In this document: in pieces, positions 19,854 through 29,341 of the stretch
Layout of the letters: each line of letters starts with the position of its first letter
Position numbering within the stretch: position 1 is the first letter of the stretch
From: Alteromonas sp. KUL49
Lineage (GTDB): Bacteria; Pseudomonadota; Gammaproteobacteria; Enterobacterales; Alteromonadaceae
Length of the DNA: 64,000 nt
Assembly (NCBI RefSeq): GCF_006538345.1
Contig: NZ_BJKL01000002.1
Span: 496,001 to 560,000, forward strand
Direction: 5' to 3'
Program-made: the position numbers and the translations under genes
Notes under the pieces: model-generated
What the model saw: the letters and a program-made list of their open reading frames with translations, nothing else
Database searches by the model: none
Told to the model about the DNA's origin: nothing

Positions 19854-20750
19854 TTGATTCGATTCAGTATATTTCTTTTGGCTTTCTTTACGTTAATCAC
19901 TCAAGTTTCGGCACGTGATGAAGTGTTCACAGGTCGTCAACAAATGACAGATGATCTGAACTTAGAATTCAACTATCAGGTGATACAACGAGCCTTAGCA
20001 CTGACCGTACCCGAGTACGGTGAATATCGTATTCAGGCGCGAGGCACAGGTGATATTCCTAAGCAGCGAGCATTAGAAGAACTACAAAAAGAAGATGGAT
20101 TATTTAACGTTGTACTCGCCGTTACTCAACCTGATTGGGAAGAACAAGTTATTCCCATTCGAATCCCAGTCAGAATGGGTTTACTAAGCTACCGAATATT
20201 GGCCGTTCACAAAGATAACCTAGCTCAATTTAGCGAAATAGCTGATGAGGAAGCACTCAAAAAATTAACGGTAGGACTGAGAAAAAGCTGGGCGACATGG
20301 GAGGCCATGCAAGCAAAAGAGTTTAGTATTGTTAATGCTTACTCTTACGAACAATTGTTCTCAATGTTAGAGAAGCAACGTTTTGACTATATCCCAAGGG
20401 GAATTTACGAGGTCTTTGAAGAAGTTGAAAAGCAACAAGCTATAAACAAGAACATCGTTGTTGAACCCAACCTCTTGGTAGTTCTACCCGCCTACTACTA
20501 TATGTTTGTCTCTCCCCATGCGCCCAGACTAGTTGAACGCATGACACTAGGGCTCAACCGCATGGTTGAACAAGGCATGGTTGAACAACTGATAAACGAA
20601 CATTACGGTGAGTTCATTGAGCGAGCTAATGTTGCCAACAGGCGGGTTATTTATTTAGGGGATACGGAATCGTCAAAAACAGCGCCACTAGACCAGCCTG
20701 AATATTGGTGGCGCTTTCCAGAACTTGAACAACCACTCAACGATAACTAG
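19854..20750 (+). CDS. Periplasmic binding-protein-like protein
   Basis: This 298-residue exported protein has a signal peptide (residues 1-20, cleavage after VSA) and a start at TTG 19854, preceded by AGGGAAGAG. The body resembles the type 2 solute-binding fold: IRIPVRMGLLSYRILAVHK, then LKKLTVGLRKSWATWEAMQA, SYEQLFSMLEKQRFDYIPRG and a LLVVLPAYYYMFVSP strand. Many Alteromonas and Vibrio genomes carry such orphan proteins, annotated as transporter substrate-binding. No permease lies next to it on the same strand; the convergent ABC operon is an exporter type. The ligand is unknown. Confidence 0.75.
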   Translation: MIRFSIFLLAFFTLITQVSARDEVFTGRQQMTDDLNLEFNYQVIQRALALTVPEYGEYRIQARGTGDIPKQRALEELQKEDGLFNVVLAVTQPDWEEQVIPIRIPVRMGLLSYRILAVHKDNLAQFSEIADEEALKKLTVGLRKSWATWEAMQAKEFSIVNAYSYEQLFSMLEKQRFDYIPRGIYEVFEEVEKQQAINKNIVVEPNLLVVLPAYYYMFVSPHAPRLVERMTLGLNRMVEQGMVEQLINEHYGEFIERANVANRRVIYLGDTESSKTAPLDQPEYWWRFPELEQPLNDN

Positions 20751-20776
20751 AAGAGCTTTAAACAACGAAGCTCTTC
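20750..20776. terminator. Stem-loop between convergent genes
   Basis: A perfect 9-bp stem, GAAGAGCTT / AAGCTCTTC, with a 9-nt loop sits between the binding-protein gene and the ABC permease gene. It lacks a clear T run, so terminator function is likely but not certain. Confidence 0.55.
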
Positions 20777-20789
20777 ATTCACCGTTGCG

Positions 20790-22016
20790 CTATACGTTTC
20801 TCGTCGCCATGGCCGGTGGTATTGAAGACGCTTTTAATGCTGGGCCAAACACAGCAACTTGCCCCAACAAGTAAAAACAAAGTCCACCCAAGGGCAAGAA
20901 GTACCAAGGCATGCGACCTAGTTCAAAGGCTGAAACCAAAGTCATATTCAATCCTATGGTAAGTGCGATACCGACGATGACGCCCAATGTAGTAATAACG
21001 ACATTTTCTGTCATAAAGTATTGCACTATGTTTGCCTTACTTGCCCCTAACGCTCGCCGAGTGCCAATTTGACGCAATCGGCGATTCACATTAAAGCTTG
21101 CCAACCCGACAATCCCCTTGCCCGTAATAGCAATCATAATGATCATAACCACGTACAAGATTTGTATCATAGCGCTGTGACGGCTATAGCTGTCTTCGCG
21201 GATCTCTTCAAAGGAGCGCAGATTTTCAACCAGTCTCTCATCAGCACGTTTTGCTAAAAGCTCTTCTACATCCCGCATGGTTTGGTCTCGCATGCCTTCT
21301 TCGGCACGAATAAAATAACGATTCCAGTTGTCACCAACAATATACTCAGGCGACAACATAGCGTTTTCGAGTTTGTTCCATCCTATCCAAGGCGCTTGAA
21401 GTTGATCTATCACACCGATAATTTGCATTGGTTCAGTGTTATTGATGAATATGGTTTTCCCAACGGTTTCTGCATAATCAAGTTCAGGAAACATGTCATT
21501 GGCGAGGGCGACAGTAACAATGACATTTTGCGGCCAACCTTCTTGTGTACCATCACGCAGTCTTATGTCAGTTTTGGTGAAATTGCTTCCTGCCACTAAC
21601 TCAACACCCAGCGTATCAATACCCTGTTCATCAACCATGTAAATCGACGATGGTGTACTAGGTTTGTTTTCACCAGACTCCACCTGAAAAGACATTGACC
21701 ATCCACCACCACTAATAGGCACAGAGTTAATAGTTGTTGCGTTTCTCACGCCAGGCAGCGCACGAATTTCACGGAGGTCTTCCTCTAACGTATTGAGGTG
21801 ATTAAACCCTGTGGCAAACCCAGTACTACTGATTTGAAAGCTATTCGCTTCATCTACCCCACTGCTACGCGCCATAAGGTCATTTCGCTCTCCGATAATA
21901 AACAAAGCATTGAGCACTATAGCCATGGTAAACGCAATTTGAAGTGCGATAAGTATTGCTCCAGTTTTGTTTCGGAGAAGACTTCTGAAAATAGGGCCAA
22001 GATTTAATTGAGTCAT
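20790..22016 (-). CDS. MacB-like ABC transporter permease (second of two)
   Basis: This 408-residue FtsX/MacB-type permease has one transmembrane helix near residues 18-40 and a large periplasmic MacB-type domain (~45-285). Three C-terminal helices follow (about 288-310, 337-360 and 373-395). The family motif GLASFNVNRRLRQIGTRRALGAS precedes the second helix, and the end ALKASSIPPAMATRNV is typical. It is the last gene of the operon, 6 bases after the other permease. Together they would form a heterodimeric, mechanotransmission-type transporter driven by the ATPase at 23343-24047; the substrate is unknown. Confidence 0.88.
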   Translation of the reverse strand: MTQLNLGPIFRSLLRNKTGAILIALQIAFTMAIVLNALFIIGERNDLMARSSGVDEANSFQISSTGFATGFNHLNTLEEDLREIRALPGVRNATTINSVPISGGGWSMSFQVESGENKPSTPSSIYMVDEQGIDTLGVELVAGSNFTKTDIRLRDGTQEGWPQNVIVTVALANDMFPELDYAETVGKTIFINNTEPMQIIGVIDQLQAPWIGWNKLENAMLSPEYIVGDNWNRYFIRAEEGMRDQTMRDVEELLAKRADERLVENLRSFEEIREDSYSRHSAMIQILYVVMIIMIAITGKGIVGLASFNVNRRLRQIGTRRALGASKANIVQYFMTENVVITTLGVIVGIALTIGLNMTLVSAFELGRMPWYFLPLGGLCFYLLGQVAVFGPALKASSIPPAMATRNV

Positions 22017-22022
22017 AATGAG

Positions 22023-23333
22023 TTATCCCTTTAATTGGCCAGCTGGAGCAATAGCACTGGCGCGCCACGTGGGGTAGATACCAGCGATGATAGTGGTAAT
22101 TGTTGATATACCAATGGCGAGTAACATCATATTGGAATCAAGAGTTGTTAATCTGTCGGCAAACTCACCATAAAGGGTACGAACACCTTGTAAGCCGAAG
22201 TAAGAGAAGAGTAAGCCTAGTAATCCACCTGCCACACCAATGCATGCCGTTTCTACTAAGTGCTGCATGAACAGATCTCCCCGAGTTGCTCCCACCGCTC
22301 TGCGCAAACCAATTTCGCCAGACTTTCCAATGAACTTGGATAGCATTAACCCTATCGTATTAAGTAGACACACCAATAAGAACATCATTGAGAGCCACAT
22401 CATTATCTGCGCATCATCAGCGACAACCTCGTTATACTCCAACCACTCTTGAACATTGCTCATGCGGTTATTAAGCGGACGAGGAAATCTACCAAGGGCC
22501 TTTTGTTGCTCTACATAACTATCGAGGAAGGTGTGATACCTAGCTTCATCTTGCGGTGAGGTCAACTCGACCCAAAACTGATAGTTAACGCATTCCGAAT
22601 TTAAAAAAGCAAGAAAACCGGTGCCTTCGGGTGGCTTCCAACAATTGGTATTACCCCAACTAGGAAGTTCCATGGGTAGTTTTAGCGACAGTGGAATAAA
22701 AACATCTGCCGTACCACCAAAATCCCCAGTGTTCAGATCGAAGAACTTCGGTACTGGGTGCCATTCATCAATGACCCCTACAACTTGAAATGTTTCTCCA
22801 GAGATAGTGACAGACTCACCAACTGAATTTTCGCCGCCAAATATGCGATCATTGACATCGCGAGACAACACTACCACGTGTTCCGCATTTTGATCTGCAG
22901 ATGCATCCCATCCAGCACCATAAATAAACGGCACATTAAACATTGGGAAAAAATCAGTAAAAGTAAGTCTGAACGAGCTCTGAAAAGGCTTAACATCTGG
23001 ATTTTCCGGCTCGATAATACCACCAGAACGAGCCATTGCAGCTTGTCTAAATGCTTGTTCGGCTTGCTGAAGATTGTTGACATCGGTCCAAGTTAACTGC
23101 AATGGAGGTGCATCATCATCACGCGCCGCCTCATAGGGGCTCCAGCTATCCAACTGAATGTGATAAAGCACGTCATTCTTTTCCTTGATAGGATTGTTTG
23201 ACATCAAGTAATTGACTGTAATGGTTGTCATCAGCGCACCAATGCCAAAGGCAATCGCTAACACCATCAATAAACTCAGTATTGGATTGCGCTTGAAGCT
23301 GAGCATGGCCAATTTAATGTAGTAAAAAAACAT
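22023..23333 (-). CDS. MacB-like ABC transporter permease (first of two)
   Basis: This 436-residue paralogue of the next gene has an N-terminal helix (~residues 17-43), a periplasmic domain and three C-terminal helices. FIGKSGEIGLRRAVGATRGDLF is the FtsX/MacB signature, and the end YPTWRASAIAPAGQLKG is a typical tail. The periplasmic part contains WKPPEGTGFLAFLNSECVN, with cysteines that could form a disulfide. It lies 9 bases downstream of the ATPase gene, whose coding strand it shares. Heteromeric permease pairs of this sort occur in MacB-like exporters of peptides or stress compounds (family knowledge). Confidence 0.88.
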   Translation of the reverse strand: MFFYYIKLAMLSFKRNPILSLLMVLAIAFGIGALMTTITVNYLMSNNPIKEKNDVLYHIQLDSWSPYEAARDDDAPPLQLTWTDVNNLQQAEQAFRQAAMARSGGIIEPENPDVKPFQSSFRLTFTDFFPMFNVPFIYGAGWDASADQNAEHVVVLSRDVNDRIFGGENSVGESVTISGETFQVVGVIDEWHPVPKFFDLNTGDFGGTADVFIPLSLKLPMELPSWGNTNCWKPPEGTGFLAFLNSECVNYQFWVELTSPQDEARYHTFLDSYVEQQKALGRFPRPLNNRMSNVQEWLEYNEVVADDAQIMMWLSMMFLLVCLLNTIGLMLSKFIGKSGEIGLRRAVGATRGDLFMQHLVETACIGVAGGLLGLLFSYFGLQGVRTLYGEFADRLTTLDSNMMLLAIGISTITTIIAGIYPTWRASAIAPAGQLKG

Positions 23334-23342
23334 GCCCGCCTC

Positions 23343-24047
23343 CTACGCACTTGCCGCAGACGGCAGGTCTTGTTCCACTAAAGTGTTTTCACTTACCTGA
23401 CCATCGCGAACAAAAATATTACGCTTCGCTTGTTTTGCAAAACCCGGATCGTGGGTCACCATAACTATGGTAGTGCCTTGCGCGTTAATGTTGTGGAGTA
23501 AGTCCATAACACTGTGCGCCATCTTACTATCGAGATTACCCGTGGGTTCGTCGGCGAGCAGAAAACGGGGCGATCCAGCCAGTGCCCTCGCTATTGCTAC
23601 TCTTTGCTGCTGCCCGCCAGAAAGTTGTGCAGGTAAATGCTTCATACGATTGCTCAACCCAACTGTTTCTAGCGCCTCTTCGATGCGTTTTTTCCGTTCG
23701 GCGCTGTTGAATCCCCGATAACGCAACGGTACGTCCACATTATCAAAAAGATTGAGATCAGGAATTAGATTAAAGCTCTGAAAAATAAATCCTATTTTTT
23801 CATTTCTAAGTCGGCTTCGGGCACTGTCACTCAAGTTTGAAACATCTTTACCGTCAAGCTCATAGGTTCCAGAAGAATAGGTTTCAAGTAACCCTGCAAT
23901 ATTTAAGAAGGTGGTTTTTCCCGATCCTGAAGGTCCTGTCACAGTAACAAAGTCGCCTTCATCCACGTTCAAACTGAATTGTCGTAATGCATGAGTTTCT
24001 ACTACATCGGTTCTGAAAACCTTACTGATGTTTTCCATTTTTAGCAT
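23343..24047 (-). CDS. ABC transporter ATP-binding protein (MacB/LolD type)
   Basis: This 234-residue nucleotide-binding subunit has Walker A GPSGSGKT (~residues 39-46), Q-loop FIFQSFNLIPDLN, signature LSGGQQQRVAIARALAG (~142-158), Walker B FLLADEPTGNLDS and H-loop TIVMVTHDPGFA. The GNLDS after Walker B is characteristic of the MacB/LolD/FtsE clade. It stands between the adaptor gene (13-base gap) and the first permease gene, so it is the motor of the exporter. Confidence 0.95.
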   Translation of the reverse strand: MLKMENISKVFRTDVVETHALRQFSLNVDEGDFVTVTGPSGSGKTTFLNIAGLLETYSSGTYELDGKDVSNLSDSARSRLRNEKIGFIFQSFNLIPDLNLFDNVDVPLRYRGFNSAERKKRIEEALETVGLSNRMKHLPAQLSGGQQQRVAIARALAGSPRFLLADEPTGNLDSKMAHSVMDLLHNINAQGTTIVMVTHDPGFAKQAKRNIFVRDGQVSENTLVEQDLPSAASA

Positions 24048-24060
24048 AATTTTCTTCCTC

Positions 24061-25335
24061 TTATTGAGTGAGTAAAACGGTTTCTGCGCCGCGAAATGCG
24101 TCTGTGCTGGAGATGATTATTTGGTCACCGGCATTAAGCCCTGAGAGTATTTCTACGTCTGAAAGGCTTCTTGCGCCGGTATTGATGGATGTTCTTGTAG
24201 CGATATCACCGCGAACGATGTACGCAATGCGTCCACTGCCACTTTCAAGAAATTGACCACGCTGAACCATAAGTACACCGGGCTTATTTTCTATTAAAAT
24301 TCGGGTAGTTAAGCGCTGGTTTTGTCGAAGCCCTGACACCGACTCATCGCTAAAGCGAACCCGAGCAGTCACCTGGTTGTCTATGATTTCAGGAGAAATA
24401 GTCACCAAAGTCGCTAGCCGTTTTTTACCATCTACCATGACTTCGGTTTCCATACCAATAGCAAGGTCATCGGCGTAACCCTCTGGAATAAGTACCTCCA
24501 ATTCAAACTCGCTGAGGTCAACCACTGAGAGAATATCTTGATTCTGCGCCACTTGATTTTTTTGCTCGACCGCTAAATTACCCACGATCCCCGTCACTGG
24601 AGAGCGCACAGTAAGCTCTTCAACCTTGCGTTGAAGATCAGCAACTAACAGTGATTGTCGGTCGACTTGCAACTGGCTGGTTCTCACCTCAAAGCTAAGT
24701 AATTCTTTGTTGAGGTCTGCATCTGAAACCGCATGTTGATATTCGAGTTTGGCATTCTCTAAGTCGTCTTGCGCTTTTTCGAAATCTATCTCACTGATAC
24801 TGTGATGCTCAAAAGCGCTATCAGCTCTGCGCTTCTCCCGCTCTGCAGCACTCAGTGCTACGCGTGCAAGATCCACCGATTTTTGGTCTTGTAACGCTTT
24901 TTGTTTTGCATCTATTTTCTTGCGATCAAGCTCAATTTGCAGGCGCTGCAAGTTCGCCTCTTCTTGTTTGAGCTGGTTGGTAAGTTCGGGGCTATCAATG
25001 TAGGCAAGAATATGACCCGTTTCCACAGAATCTCCTGCGGCAACCTGGTAGTTGATGGTTCCCTGATAAGGACTGTAAAGCTTAGGACTCACCGCAGCGA
25101 CTACTCTTCCCTGCAACGATAAGTCTCGTGTCAGATCGCCGTGGGTTACCTGAGCAATTCTTAACCTATCACGGGCAACAGAGATATCTGTATTGGCCCA
25201 ATTAGAATAGCTCGACGCCAATACACCTAGCGCACTCAGTACAAGTACTACAGCTATTCCCCCCAGTATCCACGTTTTTCTTTTTGATTTTGGCGCTACA
25301 GCGACGTCCTGCGCACTGGTATCCGCTATTTTCAT
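24061..25335 (-). CDS. MacA/HlyD-like periplasmic adaptor subunit
   Basis: This 424-residue membrane-fusion protein has a cytosolic N-terminus, a signal-anchor helix (~residues 22-42), a split lipoyl/barrel-sandwich domain (SPYQGTINYQVAAGDSVETG and TVRSPVTGIVGNLAVEQ) and a long alpha-helical coiled-coil hairpin between (~120-245). Beta-barrel and membrane-proximal domains follow, ending in VEILSGLNAGDQIIIS. It is the first gene of the operon. No TolC-type gene is present, so the outer-membrane partner must be encoded elsewhere or be absent. Confidence 0.9.
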   Translation of the reverse strand: MKIADTSAQDVAVAPKSKRKTWILGGIAVVLVLSALGVLASSYSNWANTDISVARDRLRIAQVTHGDLTRDLSLQGRVVAAVSPKLYSPYQGTINYQVAAGDSVETGHILAYIDSPELTNQLKQEEANLQRLQIELDRKKIDAKQKALQDQKSVDLARVALSAAEREKRRADSAFEHHSISEIDFEKAQDDLENAKLEYQHAVSDADLNKELLSFEVRTSQLQVDRQSLLVADLQRKVEELTVRSPVTGIVGNLAVEQKNQVAQNQDILSVVDLSEFELEVLIPEGYADDLAIGMETEVMVDGKKRLATLVTISPEIIDNQVTARVRFSDESVSGLRQNQRLTTRILIENKPGVLMVQRGQFLESGSGRIAYIVRGDIATRTSINTGARSLSDVEILSGLNAGDQIIISSTDAFRGAETVLLTQ

Positions 25336-25579
25336 CCTTATCCCTCATTCAACGCGTTCAATGATTGTCTGTCTCAAGGTAAAACCAAGAGCAATAAAAC
25401 ATCAGTCGCACTGAACGTTGAGAAAGTTTAAATGTAGATAAAATAGTGAGGCAGTTTAGGCACGTGGCTAAACCAGTAAATTCAATCTAGTATTTAGAGC
25501 GTGTTGGACTGAACCTTTCAACTGTGAAAGAGTAGTAAACAAGTGTTGGAAATTGCTGCGGCTCACTAGACGGATACAC

Positions 25580-26188
25580 ATGAAACAACTAAAAATTTTA
25601 TTGCTGTTTGCTCACCCATCCCAATCGCGTTCAGAAGTAAATTTACCTCTGTTTGAGAACGCTAAATCACTTCCGTTTGTCACCACTGTTGATTTGTATG
25701 CTGAGTATCCGAAATTCAATATCGACATTACTCGAGAGCAGCAAAGACTGCTCGATCATGATGTTGTCATCTTCCAGTTTCCGTTTTACTGGTACTCAAC
25801 ACCCGCCATTTTAAAAGAATGGCAAGACTTGGTACTGGAGTACGGCTTTGCCTACGGAACCAATGGAAACGCATTACACGGCAAAACCTTTATGTGTGCA
25901 CTGAGCGCAGGTGGTAACAAAGACGCCTATCGAGCTGGCGGCTACAACCATTTTACAGTAAGAGAATTACTTCAACCCCTAGAACAAACTGCAATGCTTA
26001 CCGGTATGCGTTATTTACCGCCGTTTTCTCTATTTTCTAGCCGTTCAGCGGTAGAGGAAAAGCGCATGCCCCAACATATTGAAGACTGGCAGAAGCTGCT
26101 CAACGCACTACATCATGGCCAGTTTGATGATTTACAAACGGATAATACCGTTATCATTAATGACCTTTTACCCTCGCTCGCTCATTAA
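25580..26188 (+). CDS. KefF/KefG-like flavodoxin-fold NAD(P)H oxidoreductase
   Basis: This 202-residue protein has the flavodoxin-like-2 fold of the KefF/KefG/MdaB group: LKILLLFAHPSQSRSEVN (FMN phosphate loop), DVVIFQFPFYWYSTPAILKEWQDLVL and KTFMCALSAGGNKDAY. KefF-type proteins bind to Kef channels and raise their activity, and also act as quinone reductases. The gene ends 24 bases before a Kef-type antiporter gene, which supports an ancillary subunit role. The ATG at 25580 fits the family start; an upstream in-frame start at 25553 would add nine residues. Confidence 0.87.
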   Translation: MKQLKILLLFAHPSQSRSEVNLPLFENAKSLPFVTTVDLYAEYPKFNIDITREQQRLLDHDVVIFQFPFYWYSTPAILKEWQDLVLEYGFAYGTNGNALHGKTFMCALSAGGNKDAYRAGGYNHFTVRELLQPLEQTAMLTGMRYLPPFSLFSSRSAVEEKRMPQHIEDWQKLLNALHHGQFDDLQTDNTVIINDLLPSLAH

Positions 26189-26212
26189 AACCAAGTTAAA
26201 AACGGACACTTC

Positions 26213-28132
26213 ATGACCATCTATTTCGTTCAAGCCTTTATTTACTTGGTTGCAGCAGTAATTACTGTGCCCCTGGCCAAAAAGCTCGGGCTGGGCTCTG
26301 TCTTGGGTTACTTAATTGCGGGGGTAATTATTGGGCCGGTGACCGGTTTAGTCGGTCAAGAAACGGTGACTATTCAGCACTTCGCCGAATTTGGCGTGGT
26401 GATGATGTTGTTTTTAGTGGGTTTAGAGCTAGAGCCCAAAATGCTGTGGCAAATGCGTAATCGACTCCTTGGTCTGGGAGGGCTACAAGTCATACTTACC
26501 GCAGCACTTATATTTGCAGTAGCACTAGCATTTGGTCAGGTATGGACGGTTGCTCTCGCTATCGGATTAATTTTCTCACTGTCTTCCACAGCCATTGTTC
26601 TACAAACATTTAATGAAAAAGGACTGACCAAAACCGAAGGTGGACAAAACGCGTTTTCCGTGCTTTTAATGCAGGATATCGCGGTTATCCCAATGCTCGC
26701 TTTTATCCCCATGTTAGCACTCCCAGAGCTTGCCGCTGCAGCGCAAGCCACGAAAGAGGCTGCCGATCATCACGAAGAACTTAGTCTTGTAGCTGGCTTG
26801 CCCACTTGGGCTTACGCGCTTGCTATTCTTGGCAGTATTGGTGGTGTTATTGCCGCGGGCCACTTTCTCAGTCGCCCTCTATTTCATTATGTCGCTAGTT
26901 CTGGTCTGCGCGAAATATTTGTAGCAACGGCGCTAGTACTTGTGGTTGGAATAGCTGCACTCATGAGTTTGGTGGGTTTGTCGCCAGCGCTAGGTACCTT
27001 TTTAGCCGGCGTTGTGCTCGCTAATAGTGAATTCAGACATGAACTTGAATCCAATATTGAACCGTTTAAAGGTTTGCTACTAGGGTTGTTTTTTATCACT
27101 GTAGGTGCTGGCATAGACTTCCAGATTTTAACAAGTAACCTTGTCATCATACTTGCCATCACAGCTGGTGTTATGTTGTCAAAAGCAGGCATTCTTTGGT
27201 TATTAGCGAGTATCTTCAAAATCCGCAATAGTAGTCGATGGTTGTTTTCAATGAGCCTAGCGCAAGCTGGTGAGTTTGGGTTCGTACTTCTGAGTTTTGG
27301 TATTCAAAATCATGTTGTACCCAGCGAAACAGCAAGCATGCTTCAATTAGTCGTTGCATTATCAATGTTTCTGACACCGTTGTTATTCATCCTATTCGAT
27401 AAAGTGATATTGCCAAAATACGAGGCTGTGAGTAATAACCAGGAATACGACACAATTGAAGAACAGGGTACAGTGATCGTGGCTGGCATTGGTCGATTTG
27501 GGCAAATAGTGACCCGTTTACTGACGGCGAATGGGGTAAAACCTGTCGTACTCGACCATGAGGCTGGGCAAGTTGAAAACCTAAGACTCATTAATATTCA
27601 GGCATATTTTGGAGATGCTACTCGTCCAGAATTACTTCACACTGCGGGTATAGAAGAAGCCAAAGCCTTGGTTGTCGCTATAGACAATCGCGAGTCAGCT
27701 ATAGAACTGGTTCACTATGTAAAACATACTTATCCCACCGTTAGAATACTAGCCCGCGCTTTTGATAAAGGTCACAGCTATGAATTATCCCTTGCAGGTG
27801 CTGACTATGTCATCAATGAGACCTATCACTCAGCGCTAGAAATGGGTGGCCAGCTCATGACTGATTTAGGTTTTCACCCTTTCGCTGTTGAGCAGAAAAA
27901 AGCCGCCTTCATTAATGCGGAAACCAATGCATCTCAGACACTATTTGAAAAATGGCAATCGGGGACAGAAGGTGAACGATTCGACCAAGACTACCGAAAG
28001 ATATTCATGCAGCTAGAAGAAACTATCTTGCAGATGATGCAGCAAGATAGGGCTGATAAACACCACAGTGATGAACGCGGTTGGACACCTCCGCCTAAAG
28101 GATATCAAAACAAGTTTGAGGAGGGCGAGTAA
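26213..28132 (+). CDS. KefB/KefC-type glutathione-regulated potassium/proton antiporter
   Basis: This 639-residue CPA2-family protein has about 12 transmembrane helices (residues ~1-385). They include LGYLIAGVIIGP, the MMLFLVGLELEP loop and FSLSSTAIVLQ. A regulatory Rossmann (KTN/TrkA-N) domain follows with GTVIVAGIGRFGQIVTRLL (~residues 419-437). In E. coli, KefB/KefC hold potassium channels closed with glutathione and open on electrophile adducts, acidifying the cytoplasm; this is assumed from the family. The neighbouring KefF-like gene, and gshB in the same window, fit. Whether it is KefB or KefC cannot be settled by reading. Confidence 0.93.
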   Translation: MTIYFVQAFIYLVAAVITVPLAKKLGLGSVLGYLIAGVIIGPVTGLVGQETVTIQHFAEFGVVMMLFLVGLELEPKMLWQMRNRLLGLGGLQVILTAALIFAVALAFGQVWTVALAIGLIFSLSSTAIVLQTFNEKGLTKTEGGQNAFSVLLMQDIAVIPMLAFIPMLALPELAAAAQATKEAADHHEELSLVAGLPTWAYALAILGSIGGVIAAGHFLSRPLFHYVASSGLREIFVATALVLVVGIAALMSLVGLSPALGTFLAGVVLANSEFRHELESNIEPFKGLLLGLFFITVGAGIDFQILTSNLVIILAITAGVMLSKAGILWLLASIFKIRNSSRWLFSMSLAQAGEFGFVLLSFGIQNHVVPSETASMLQLVVALSMFLTPLLFILFDKVILPKYEAVSNNQEYDTIEEQGTVIVAGIGRFGQIVTRLLTANGVKPVVLDHEAGQVENLRLINIQAYFGDATRPELLHTAGIEEAKALVVAIDNRESAIELVHYVKHTYPTVRILARAFDKGHSYELSLAGADYVINETYHSALEMGGQLMTDLGFHPFAVEQKKAAFINAETNASQTLFEKWQSGTEGERFDQDYRKIFMQLEETILQMMQQDRADKHHSDERGWTPPPKGYQNKFEEGE

Positions 28133-28212
28133 GCTAGCCTTATGAAAATCGCGACCGTTACTGGGTTGATACTTATCTCAACATAATGAAAGTGTTGGCG
28201 TTATAGGTTGTT

Positions 28213-29127
28213 TTAATTGTCTAACTTTCCAGCCAGTAACACTTCTAGCCAGCGAATATCTTCAGGTCCTAATTTGGCATCACGATGTAAAGATTCATCT
28301 TTGATAACGTCTTTGTAAACATGACAAATAGCAATTTCTGTGAGGTTTCTCCAACTCTCTCCGGGTAGTTCCTGAATAGTTCCATCAGCTAAATTAGGGT
28401 CATGCAGTGGGTCGTGAACATCTTCGGTGGTCCTCAACGCAAATTCGAGTTCGTTAAGTATGGGGTTAACCACTTTCACCGTTGATGCTTCAGAAAACTG
28501 TTTGAGTACGTGCTCTTGTGCCTGTTTAGCGCTTTTCTCGACTTGTGCTCTTGTCGCCTTTTCTCCGATGGGTTTTAGGCCATACTTGGCAAACGTGCCA
28601 GAAATACTTGGCAACAATGCTTTTACCGCAATACCTGCACCAATAAGCGGGTTAAATATGGCAGCAATACCACCAATAAAAAGCATGCCGTAGGTTAATT
28701 TATTGTCGAGAGAATCTATATCATTAGCCAGCTTTTCAAGGCTACTCACGTTTTGTGCAGAAGACTCATAGGCCATGTTTTTCGCCGCTTCAAGCATATA
28801 CTTTCGCAACGTTCCCTCATAATGCTCATTAGGAAAATGAAATACTCGCCTTTTGGGCAAATCATTGACTTCTAAAACTCCCTTTGGAATTGAGCGCATG
28901 GTGTGAAGTAGGAATCCTGACTCACTCAAATGATACGGAATCACGAAATAGTGCTTCTCGTCGTAGTCACACTGCGTGTTCTGAGAACGTTCTAGAGAAA
29001 TAAAAATTGGCAGACCAGCGACAACATCCTTTGCCGTTTTAAAGCCATTGTCTAATTCACCAAGTATTAGGTCAGCTTTGGCGCTCGCCAGTTTTTTTGC
29101 TTTATCTAGAAGGTCTCTCATAGACAC
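28213..29127 (-). CDS. Unknown 304-residue protein with central hydrophobic segment
   Basis: I do not recognise this protein. The start is GTG at 29127 (AGGA six bases upstream) or the ATG two codons later. It is mostly hydrophilic and helical. A hydrophobic Gly/Ala-rich stretch at ~residues 143-178 (YGMLFIGGIAAIFNPLIGAGIAVKALLP) could cross or insert in the membrane. A charged helix (RAQVEKSAKQAQEHVLKQF) follows, and the C-terminus is acidic with HDPLHDPNLADG and a predicted DIRWLEVLLAGKL end. There is no signal peptide. It is convergent with the Kef gene and divergent from the DUF2167 gene, and monocistronic. The composition is similar to its neighbours. Confidence 0.72.
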   Translation of the reverse strand: MSMRDLLDKAKKLASAKADLILGELDNGFKTAKDVVAGLPIFISLERSQNTQCDYDEKHYFVIPYHLSESGFLLHTMRSIPKGVLEVNDLPKRRVFHFPNEHYEGTLRKYMLEAAKNMAYESSAQNVSSLEKLANDIDSLDNKLTYGMLFIGGIAAIFNPLIGAGIAVKALLPSISGTFAKYGLKPIGEKATRAQVEKSAKQAQEHVLKQFSEASTVKVVNPILNELEFALRTTEDVHDPLHDPNLADGTIQELPGESWRNLTEIAICHVYKDVIKDESLHRDAKLGPEDIRWLEVLLAGKLDN

Positions 29128-29341
29128 TTAATTTCCTTACATACCACGTGCTTTTAAATAAGATTTGCAAACGTCTTGCTCTGCGTCGTTGGTCGCAAAA
29201 TTGGAAGGTCGCAACTTTTTGAAAGATTTAAATATTTGACTAATCTCCCGAGCTATCAGACATTAACAAAAGTTGCGCATTCAACAATTATGTTTTTAGT
29301 GCAATTTGACTAAACCACAATAACAAAACAAGGACTGTTCT

